From: CBDCYN01 sp965224205
Lineage (GTDB): Bacteria; Planctomycetota; Phycisphaerae; Phycisphaerales; Phycisphaeraceae
Direction: 5' to 3'
NCBI GenBank assembly: GCA_965224205.1
Contig: CBDCYN010000009.1
Coordinates: forward strand, 372,001 to 436,000
Length of the DNA: 64,000 nucleotides
Position numbers and translations under genes: made by a program. This document shows positions 1 to 8,600 of this stretch, in pieces. The notes beneath the pieces are model-generated. The model was not told the DNA's origin, made no database searches, and saw nothing but the letters and a program-made list of their open reading frames with translations. The first letter of the stretch is position 1. Every line of letters begins with the position of its first letter.

Positions 1-621
1 TCTACAAAAAAACCCTGCGATCACCCCGTTCGGCTTCGTCCAAAGCCGGATCGAGGGTCTGTTCAAGGAATTCACGCTGCTGTTGATGCTTGGCCTGATC
101 AAGCTTGCCCGGCACACCCCCGAGCTTGCGACGACGCAGACCCAGCCGTTTCAAAAAAGCTCGCACTTGCGTCGGGCCGCGACGCAGACCGGTGAGTTGC
201 GTGATCTGATGGCTCGCCTCGTGGATCGTCGACGGCGGGTGTTGTTCCAAAGACGCCTTGACCTTCGGGCCGTGCGCGTTCAATTGACTGGGCTGACCCC
301 GGTAGCCGTTTTGCCTCAACGCCTCGATCCCACCGTCGAGGTACGTATTCAAATAACGCTGCACCGTCCGGCTGCTGACCCCTGCCAAGGCCGCGATCTG
401 CCGATGTGCCAACCCATGGCTCTTGAGCCAAACCACCTGCAACTTCCGCCGCACCCGCGGATCTGGATCGCTAAAACGCCCCCGATCCAACGCCGCCACC
501 GCATCGTCCGTCAATGTGATCTGAAGCATCCATGCCTCCTGTGTCCAGTGACTTCGTAGTAAAATCAAACCGCTAACGTCAGCCTATTCTACCGATCAGA
601 CAAACTCACCCGAGGAAGGTA
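1..621 (-). mobile_element. IS630-family element, copy 1 (partial, cut by window edge)
   Basis: Bases 1-621 are identical by eye to 58161-58781, which belongs to the complete copy of this element. The outer end reads ...GAGGAAGGTA followed by TA at 622-623, matching the TA target duplication that IS630/Tc1-mariner elements make. Only the 5' part (the orfA half) lies in the window; the DDE half is outside it. Identity over 621 bp implies recent transposition or gene conversion. Confidence 0.9.
2..568 (-). CDS. IS630-family transposase, N-terminal (DNA-binding) ORF
   Basis: This 188-aa protein is the DNA-binding half of an IS630 transposase. Residues about 40-75 form a helix-turn-helix (HRQIAALAGVSSRTVQRYL), followed by a basic linker (NGYRGQPSQL) and a second winged-helix segment at about 95-145 (HQITQLTGLRRGPTQVRAFL). 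The frame ends at VFL-stop directly on a run of seven T (A7 on the + strand). In the complete copy the DDE catalytic half continues in the -1 frame after this run, so the active enzyme is probably a frameshift fusion. It is identical to the copy at 58162-58728. The start ATG is about 55 bp inside the element end. Confidence 0.85.
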   Translation of the reverse strand: MILLRSHWTQEAWMLQITLTDDAVAALDRGRFSDPDPRVRRKLQVVWLKSHGLAHRQIAALAGVSSRTVQRYLNTYLDGGIEALRQNGYRGQPSQLNAHGPKVKASLEQHPPSTIHEASHQITQLTGLRRGPTQVRAFLKRLGLRRRKLGGVPGKLDQAKHQQQREFLEQTLDPALDEAERGDRRVFL

Positions 622-767
622 TACTTCACCTCTTGCGGATATGGCGATTATTGACGCAAAACGCTCTAATTAACATCAAAGGCCGCAGCTACCGGCTCAA
701 GGACCTCGAGGACACCATCGACTCACAATCGGACAACCCTGAACCCGAAGAAGACCCCAATCCCTGA
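622..767 (+). pseudogene. C-terminal remnant of an unidentified (possibly IstB-like) gene
   Basis: An open frame runs from the IS630 junction to a TGA at 765-767 and ends with INIKGRSYRLKDLEDTI and an acidic, proline-rich tail. The IKGxSYRLKD block resembles the C-terminus of IstB-type IS21 helper ATPases as I remember them, but the match is short and this is a guess. The 5' part is missing because IS630 copy 1 sits there. There is no start codon of its own. From 768 to 925 I see nothing coding. Confidence 0.3.
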
Positions 768-925
768 CATCCGCCTTGGTTCAAGCCACCCACGCAGACG
801 GCGCGAACCCCAAACCCAAGAATCGAAAGGAACCGAAATGAAACCCAGGCCACCCTGAACCCCATCCGTAGACTTCGGGTTCGCTAACCTCGTAAAGGTT
901 CGGGTCCCTTGACACCTGTCAACGA

Positions 926-1558
926 TTACCGGTGACGACGGGTCACGGCGACGCCTAAACCCGCTAGGCCCATTGCCACGAAGCCGACCGTGACAGGCTC
1001 GGGCACGGCGCCGCCCGGCGGGGCGATGACCGTAAACGGCAGGTCCGCACCGGGGGCGACGTCGACCAGGATCGGGAATAGCAGGTCGTTAGGGTCGAAC
1101 TGCTCGGCTTGGAGGGTCAATGCGTCGAACGTGAACGCCCCGGAGCCGACGAACCCGGTGGTGACCTCGAAGGTGAAGAACACCCCGTTGTCGGTGATAT
1201 GCTCGGCGGCGTTGACGCTGAACGTCAGAAACGCTGCGTCGGCCTGTCCCGGCGCGTCGAAGACCTGAAAATCAAGTGGGTCCGACAACGGATTGGGGAT
1301 GATCGGCCCGGCGGTGAGGTTATCCGGCGAGCCGAGGATCGAGCTGGGGAACAGCACGCTGCCGGTTAGCGAAACGAGTTGCTCACCGGCGGTAGTATCG
1401 AGCCCGGTGAGGCTCACCTCGACCGTAGCGGTATCACCAATCGAGAGGTTGAGCAGGTCGTCGGGAGAGGAGAGTTCAAGGTTAACCACGGCTTGAGAGG
1501 CCGTAGTGCTTGTAACCACAAGACCGAGTGCAAGGGCGATGGTGCTTCTTAGTTTCAT
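926..1558 (-). CDS. PEP-CTERM sorting domain protein, cohesin-like fold
   Basis: This is a secreted protein of about 210 aa. I chose the ATG at 1558 (MKLRSTIALALGLVV) because it begins a clean signal peptide and follows a GGAG/GGAAG purine stretch; the longer frame to 1609 would put 17 residues before the signal. The body (IGDTATVEVSLTGL, QLVSLTGSVLFPSSILG) has the beta-rich spacing of cohesin-like modules found in many planctomycete PEP-CTERM proteins. The C-terminus has VPEP, a hydrophobic helix (VGFVAMGLAGLGVAVT) and RRHR, the PEP-CTERM layout recognised by exosortase for transfer to the cell surface. The function of the ectodomain is unknown. Confidence 0.85.
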   Translation of the reverse strand: MKLRSTIALALGLVVTSTTASQAVVNLELSSPDDLLNLSIGDTATVEVSLTGLDTTAGEQLVSLTGSVLFPSSILGSPDNLTAGPIIPNPLSDPLDFQVFDAPGQADAAFLTFSVNAAEHITDNGVFFTFEVTTGFVGSGAFTFDALTLQAEQFDPNDLLFPILVDVAPGADLPFTVIAPPGGAVPEPVTVGFVAMGLAGLGVAVTRRHR

Positions 1559-1669
1559 ATTCCACTTCCACTCCTCAAGTGACTTCCCGTTTAGGCGGAT
1601 TTGTTTCAAGATGCCGGTGAATGTGTCACCACCTGCTAGTTAGCCAGGGTCAAACCCGTCGGTTTGGGC

Positions 1670-1698
1670 AGCCACTGGCGGGCAAGCTGCCAGTGGCT
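1670..1698. repeat. 10-bp stem, 9-nt loop inverted repeat
   Basis: AGCCACTGGC (1670-1679) pairs perfectly with GCCAGTGGCT (1689-1698). It sits between the stop of the 126-aa ORF and the start of the PEP-CTERM gene on the same strand. It lacks a T run, so it is either a weak or rho-assisted terminator or one of the small palindromes common in this genome. Confidence 0.5.
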
Positions 1699-1713
1699 CT
1701 CCGTCGGGAGGGG

Positions 1714-2094
1714 TTAAAGATTCGTTTTTGCGAAAATACACCACCCATTGAGCCAGGTTGGACCAAAAGCATCCTCCCATCCATTTAGAAAAGTTGGTTC
1801 AGAGACAACCTTAAGGCACTGGTTATTATGATGATTCTTGTCCACAAAAGACACTATATTCATTATTGGGGATTCTTCAAGATGCTTATAAATCTCGAGT
1901 GTCTTGCCACTCCATCTGCCTATAAACCTCTTGCCACGAACAGCTTGTGCTAGATTTTGCCAAAATGTATCAAAAGAAAATTCGACAAGAAACAGATCCA
2001 CAGATTTGCCCTTCTGTTCCTCGACTTTCGTAATCCTCAGCCGTGCGCCATGGCCATTATCCCAGAGACCGACGATATTCATCTCATTAGACAT
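1714..2094 (-). CDS. Hypothetical protein, candidate RHS immunity gene
   Basis: This 126-aa protein has no signal peptide, no membrane segment and no family I recognise; it is rich in aromatic residues and lysine (FDTFWQNLAQAV, GRWSGKTLEIYKHL). Base composition is clearly more AT-rich than the surrounding genes, like the 3' tip of the RHS gene that lies upstream on the same strand. Downstream of an RHS toxin tip is where a cognate immunity gene is expected. The gap of about 500 bp is larger than usual but contains an inserted inverted-repeat element (2135-2278). The immunity role is inference from position and composition only. Confidence 0.5.
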   Translation of the reverse strand: MSNEMNIVGLWDNGHGARLRITKVEEQKGKSVDLFLVEFSFDTFWQNLAQAVRGKRFIGRWSGKTLEIYKHLEESPIMNIVSFVDKNHHNNQCLKVVSEPTFLNGWEDAFGPTWLNGWCIFAKTNL

Positions 2095-2134
2095 AGCATA
2101 TTGTGAACGTGAGTTCCGCTTGAGCGATAGCTTA

Positions 2135-2278
2135 TTAATTTTGGGTAGTCCTGAAGAGGAAAGGATGCGTGAGAAGGGGCTGGCCCACCGAAACCCTTAG
2201 CAGCGGTCTGCCAGCCCGCAGCTGGAGCCTCGTTGACAACAATCGGTCCTTACCTGTGCAGGACTACCTAATTTTTTT
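2135..2278. repeat. MITE-like element with GGGTAGTCCTG / CAGGACTACC ends
   Basis: AATTTTGGGTAGTCCTG near 2137-2153 is inverted as CAGGACTACCTAATT near 2259-2273. The right part (2195-2269) is closely similar, without gaps, to 58799-58873. The matching left end is found at 57588-57600, on the other side of the IS630 element there. It is therefore a dispersed non-autonomous repeat of about 140 bp, with no ORF. Confidence 0.6.
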
Positions 2279-2540
2279 CATGTAACCAATCATCGGTCCA
2301 ATGGTCGAGTAGGGAGTCCTTATGACGTAGGCTCCCGCATTTTTCGAGCTAATGCCGACTCAATCGGACTTATAGCTATCTGGGACGACACTCACTTCAA
2401 ATCAAAAGAGGCTAAAACGCAATAAAATAATTCATAGTCTTTTCTGCGCTTCCCGCTTGACTTGTTGATTTCCTATAGCTCACTGCAGGGTTTCCGCTAA
2501 GAGAAGAGTATGAGAAACCGAAGGTGTCTCATCGCCAGTT
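2279..2540. other. AT-rich gap downstream of the RHS gene
   Basis: No ORF or RNA gene can be supported here. The composition is AT-rich like the RHS tip, so this may be decayed sequence of an older tip or immunity cassette. A short hairpin (AGAGT-TTTT-ACTCT) lies just to its right, at about 2541-2554. Confidence 0.4.
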
Positions 2541-2558
2541 AGAGTTTTTACTCTGATA

Positions 2559-2589
2559 CCCCCCGCAGCAAGCTGCGAGGAGGCTTTTT
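2559..2589 (+). terminator. Rho-independent terminator-like hairpin (+ strand)
   Basis: CGCAGC (2564-2569) pairs with GCTGCG (2572-2577), extended by C:G pairs on either side, and is followed by GGCTTTTT (T run 2585-2589). The T run is on the + strand, so it would stop transcripts running toward the 3' end of the RHS gene. No + strand gene was found upstream of it. Confidence 0.45.
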
Positions 2590-2601
2590 CGTATCGACCG
2601 A

Positions 2602-5600
2602 TCAATTCCCCGTTCCTTTATTCACAGTGGCATTAGTCTTGTTTCCACTTCCAATAATGGCTCTAAACGCATCATCTCCGAAGAAACCGCGATTATTGGC
2701 ATACTTGACAGCGGCATCAAATGTATGAAGCCCTTCGGGGTGCCCATAGAGTCGTGTATTACGTATCTCTAATGCCTTCACGTCCAAAGGTGAGAACATA
2801 GAGTTTCGCGCATTAACTAAAGCATTGTGACGGATACTCCAGATTTTCTCAGCGGCCACTTTAAGGGAAATCGTTCCATTGTCCGCTTGCTGCTGGATGT
2901 TAGCAATCTCATTCAGAGATTGCTTGTATTGCGCTCTTACTTGCTTATTGACCGCCGAATTCTTAAATGTTGCACGAGCCGCTACCATCCACCCCACAGC
3001 TATGAATCCTAACTGAACACCAAGCGCAACTTTCTCCCTTGTTGTCTGCGCATCTCCAAACTGGATAGCGGTATCGACGAAGAAATAGGCAGCAAAAACT
3101 GAGCCAATAATAAAAGCATTTGTTGTTGCAGAAATGAAGGCCGTGAATCCAAACTTAAGGGCTAGCACGGACGTCCATATCCCAGCATAAATAATCCCTA
3201 GAGTAAATGCAGCACCTACAACTCCTGACACGGCGCCAGAAATAGCTGATTGAACTACGTCACCGGTTGCTATCAACGTAACGAGGAACCCTGCTAGTGC
3301 ACTAAGAAAGCCTCCAAGAAGAACCAGACCAAATATTCCGATCTCTCCACTTGGGTCAATTTTATTAATCGGATCCCCATTCACATACGCGTACTTGTGA
3401 AGTGACTGAGGGTCCTCATTGTTGCCCGCGAACGGATCTAAGCGGTTAAACCGTCCCGTCGCCGGGTCGTAGTAGCGGGCGCGTAGGTAGTATTGTTGGG
3501 CGTTTGCGTCGAAGGCTTCGCCTGTAAACAGCAACACCGTCGCCACCGAACTGGGATCGAAGTTCAACGCGTTGCCGTAGGCGTCGTAGTCGTAACGCTC
3601 GACGATCTCACCAGCGGCGTCGGTGAGGAAACGGTTCGAACCCAACCCGTCGTAGACAAAGAACAGCGCCGTGCCGGCCCCGGAACCCCCGGTGCCCCCG
3701 GAGTCCGCCGTCACCTGGTACAGCACGTCGTCGCCGATGATGTAGGTCGTCACCACGTCGCCGTTGGCGTCACGCACCTCCAAGACCTGGGCGAAACCCG
3801 TGGGGTTCAACGCGTCGATCAGGTAACGCTCGACCTCGGTCGATACCAGCGTGCCGTCGACGCGTGTTTCGGTCACCGCCTCGACGCGGATCCCGTTGCG
3901 GTCGTAGAGATACGTCGTGGTCGCCTCGACGCTGGCCCCCGTACCGTCGGTCGAGAACGTCGTGACCGATTCGAGCCGCTGCTCGTGGTTGTAGGTGAAT
4001 TCCTGGACCAGCTGGCCGTCGACCCGCTTGGCGGTCACCGAGCCGTTGTCGTCGTATTCGTACGTCGTGACCGTCCCGTCGCTGGAGGTCTCGGTCTGGA
4101 GCTGATCGTTGACGTTGTAAACGTAGGTGACCGTCTCCGCGCCGGTGATAGCCTTCTCAAGCCGGTTGCCCACCAGGTCGTACACGTAATCCGTGGTGAA
4201 CGCGCGGTCAGCCGGGCTGCCGGAGACCACCGACGACGACTCTTGTACCAGCCGATTCAGCGCGTCGTACGTGTAGTCGATCTGCACCTGCGAGGTCGAG
4301 CCGTCGGCTTCCAGACGCGTCTCGAGCACGCTGTCGCGACGCCCGTCGGCGGCCAGTGTGTACGCGTAACTCGATAGCAGCGTGCCCGAGCCGTCTTCGT
4401 TCGTGAGCAGGGTCAGCCGGTCGAGGTCGTCGTATTGATACGTGGTCACCACCCCGTTGGGCAGGGTCACCGACGCACGCGTGCCGTTGAGTGTGTAGGT
4501 ATAGGTCGTGACCTGTGGGCTGGTCAGCACCACGCTGTTGACCTCGACGGCCGTGACGGTCTCGAGCCGGCCCAGGACGTCGTACCCGTAACGGACGTCG
4601 GTGAAGTCGGTGAACACCCGCGTCCGCAGCCCGGTGGCTGGGTCGTATTCGTAGTTGATCACGCCCTCGGGCGAGTCGACGCGGGTGATGTTGGAGTCGG
4701 CGTCGTAATGGAATTCGGTGACCCCGCGACGTGGGTCGGTGATCGTGGCCTGGCGACCCAACTCGTCGTAGGTCGTGGTGATCACCAACGCGGGGTTGTT
4801 GGCCGTCGCGTCGGCGACACTATTGAACAGCTGCTTCTCGACCTGGCGGCCCAGTGAGTCATAAATGAACTGGGTGACCTGCCCCTCGAAGTCGATTTGT
4901 CGTGACAGCCGACCGAAGCCGTCATATTCGAAGAACTCGGTCTGCCCGTCGGGCAGGGTGCGGGACAGCTGGCGGTTGAGCTCGTCGTAGGTGAACGTCG
5001 TCTCGCGGCCCTTGGGGTCGCGGATGAGCGTCTGGTTGCCGTAGACGTCGTATTCGTACTCGTAACGCGGGCTGGTTAACGTGTCCCCGTTTTCGGGGTC
5101 CGCCACCGCCGCCAGCACCACCGCAGACAGGTTCCCCACCGCGTCGTATTCAAACGTGCGGGTCTCGCCGTCGGCGTTGGTCTCCGATTCGATCCGCCCC
5201 AGCTCGTCGTAGACCGTTTCGGTCAACGTGCCATCGGGTAAGATCGTCCGCGTCAGCCTCCCGACCGCGTCGTACTCGAAACGGGTCTCACGGCCCAGGG
5301 CGTCACGCACCCGTGTCTGGCGACCCGCCGCGTCGTACTCGAACTCCGTGCGCGCCTCGTGGGGCGTGCCCACCGCGTTGATCACCGCGGTCTGACGACC
5401 CGCGTCGTCGTACTCGAAACGGGTCACCGCCCCGGCTTCGTCGGTCGTCTCGATCACCCGGTCGGCTGCGTCGTAAACCGTCGACGTGGTCGACAACACC
5501 GCCCCAGCCGAGATGAACTGACTCGCCTGCGACCCGTCGGTGAGGGTGATCAACTCAACGACGAGGTCGTCGACCTGTTCCGTGGCGATCACCCGGCCCT

Positions 5601-8600
5601 CGGCGTCGTAGATCGTGTGCGTGCCGCGGGTGCCCGCTGGCGGCGGGCCATTGGGTAGGGTCGGGGCGTAACGATCCACCGAGTAGATCTCCCGGCCCAA
5701 GATGTCGTACACCGTGCGGGTGAGTGTCCCGTCCGGGAATGTCGTCTGGATCAGCTGGTCGCGGTTGTCGTACACATCGACGGTGTCGTTGCCCAACACA
5801 TCGGTCGTGCGGGTCACGTTCCCGGCCGCGTCGTACTGCGTCAGCGACTCGTTGCCGTCGACGTCGACCGTGCGGATCACCCGCCCGTTGGCGTCGTAGA
5901 ACGTCTGTGTTGTCACCACACGCGTGTCCGTAGGGTCAGCCGGGTTCACCCACGTGAACGTGCTCGACGTCTGGTTGCCGTTGGCGTCATACGTGAACGT
6001 GCGAGTCACCCCGTTGGGGTCGGTCGTACTCGTAAGATTCCCGGCTAAATCGTACGCGAACGAAGTGACGTTCCCCTCCGCGTCCGTGGCCGACATCAGG
6101 TTCCCCGAGCCGTCATAATCAAACGTCGTGGTGTTGCCCTCCGCGTCCGTGGCCGACATCAGGTTCCCCGAGCCGTCGTACGCGTTGGTCGTCACGTTCC
6201 CCAGCGGGTCGGTCTCGGCCAATAGGTCCCCGGACGCGTTGTACGTAAACGTCGTGGTATTCCCCAACGGGTCGGTCCCGCTGAGCTGATTCCCATCGCT
6301 GTCGTACGTGAACGTTGTGGTCAGCTCCGTGCCGTCTTCGAGCACGACGGTCGTTGTTAATTCGTTGTCGTCCGCGTCGTACGTCCGCTGCGTGACATTG
6401 CCCAGCGCGTCGACCTCCCGCGTGACGTTGCCGCGATCGTCGTACTCGAACACCGTCACGTTCCCCAACGCATCGGTGATCGTCTCAACGCTGTTGTCTG
6501 TGTCGTGGCCCAGCTCAATCGGGTTGCCGTTGGGGTCGAAGATCCGCACCAGCCGCCCTTCATCGTCGTACTCCGCCCGGGCGCCCATCCGCCCCAGCGG
6601 GTCGATCACTTCGCTTAAGAAGTGCGGGATCAGCGGGTCGTAGTTGTAGGTGGTCACGTTCCCTTCACGGTCCGTGACCGATACCAGGTCGCCGTGGGCG
6701 TTGTAGCCATATAGGATCTCGTTGCCCGAAAGGTCTGTAATGGACGTGATCCGATCTTGGCCATCACGGGCAAAAGCAACGCCAATGCCTGTCGAGCTAC
6801 TAATCCCGTCTGCTTCAAACGTCAAACTGTTGCCGTTACGGTCGACAATGCTTTCAACCCCTTCGTCTCGATCAATCACAAACACGGTCCCATCGGCAGC
6901 GGTATACTCGAAACGCGTGGGCTCGTAAGGCACCACGGCAAAAGGATCGGTCGAGAGCGTCACCTCCCCCGGTTGACTGCCCATAAGAAATAGTGTGCTA
7001 TTGCCGAGAGGCGTCAGCGTCCCGCGAGTGCCAGGTCTAGGGGTATAAAATGCAGTCGTCGAGTCGAGCGGGAATGGTGTTAATGGGAACGAACCGCTGG
7101 AAGTCGGAGAAGGTGTCAGATCAAAAACTTCTGCACGACCATCGGGCAGTGTGACCGTCACGGTGTGTTCAGTGACGGGAACCAAGGTCAGTGTAAAGAA
7201 GGGGATAAACAAGATCACTTGAACCGAGACGTCAACAAACCAGCCCTCTCCCTGAACGCCGTTTGTACGAACCTTCAGGTCACTGCTCACGTCCAGATCC
7301 CAGCCGAAGCCAAAATCGCCGCTGCGGCTGGCATTGAGCGAGTCATACGTCCGTGTGACCGTGATCGGGATCCCCGCCACCGGCACCGTCAGGTCCGTAA
7401 ACGATAAGCGGAAATTGCCTATTTTTTGGTTGCCCTCAACGCTGACCATCCGCTGTACCGACGCTTGATTCCCACTGGCATCGGTCGCGGTCAGACGGAG
7501 GGTGTAGGTATCGTTAGCTAGCAGCGTTGCGTCGAACTGGCCCAGCACTTCGTCCACGACCGCCGCGTTACCCATCGCGATCTCGGTGAACGCCCCGCTG
7601 GCTCCGGCCGCGATCGACAGCGTATACACCAATAACTGCGTCTCGTCCTGAGCGGTGCCGATCACGTCCGTCAAGCTCGTGACCGCCGCGTTATCGTCGG
7701 GCGTCGTGATCGCCACCGTCGGCGGCGTCGTATCCCCAGGGGCTAAGAAGAACAGCCGCTGCGTCGCCGAACGCGCGTTGCCCGCCGCGTCGGTCGCCGT
7801 GGCCACCGCGTCGAACGCTCCCGGGGTGGACGAACTAAACGTGCCCACCCCACTGGCATCGAGCGTCACCACCACGCCGTCGACCAGCAACTCCAGCTGA
7901 TCCACCCCCACGTTGTCCGTAGCCGTGACCGTGAGCGTGATCACCTCGTCGACCGCCACGTTGTTCACGTCGATCACTAAACCCACCACCGGCGCTTCGG
8001 TGTCCGGCCCGGCCACGATCGGCGACACCGTGATAGCCACCGTGTCGCTGTCGCTCAACGGACCACCGGAGCCGCTAAAACCCTGGTCATCGGTCGTGAC
8101 CGAAAGTTGAGCCGAGCCGGTGAACCCGGCCGTGGGCGTAAACGTCAACCCGTCCAACACCGCGTTGACGTCGGGGATCACGCCCGTGAACGACATCGCC
8201 GCGTCGTCGACCCCGTCACCGTCGCTGAACGTCAAACCATTGGTGCCCGACAAGGTCAGCACCCCGTTCGTCACCGCTAGCGACACTGCGATCTCGTTCG
8301 CCCCCGCGTCGATATCGCTGATTGAAATGCCATTGCCATTACCCGACGAGAATACCAGCGGCACGTCCTCATCTGTCGTCTGACCGCCCGGCACCGTATT
8401 TAACGGCGCGTCGTTGACCGCGTTGACCGTGACCGTGAACGTGTCGTCGACGAACAACCCCCCGCTGTCCGTGGCCCGCACCGTCACGTTGGCCACCCCG
8501 TTCTGATCCGCCAGGTAATCCAGCGTCAGCGTCGTGCCCACCAGGGTTGTGCCCACAAGCGTGTTGTTGTCGTTATCCTCAACCGTCAGCGTCAGGCTGT

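Noticed and set aside
3493..4857. Long + strand ORFs opposite the RHS gene
   Set aside because: They lie antisense to the YD-repeat coding region, have repeated basic/His-rich residue content, and no ribosome sites; they are shadows of a GC-rich repetitive gene.
5900..6700. Regular DNA repeats resembling a CRISPR or tandem array
   Set aside because: They are in-frame YD repeats of the RHS protein with variable spacing and no unique spacers.
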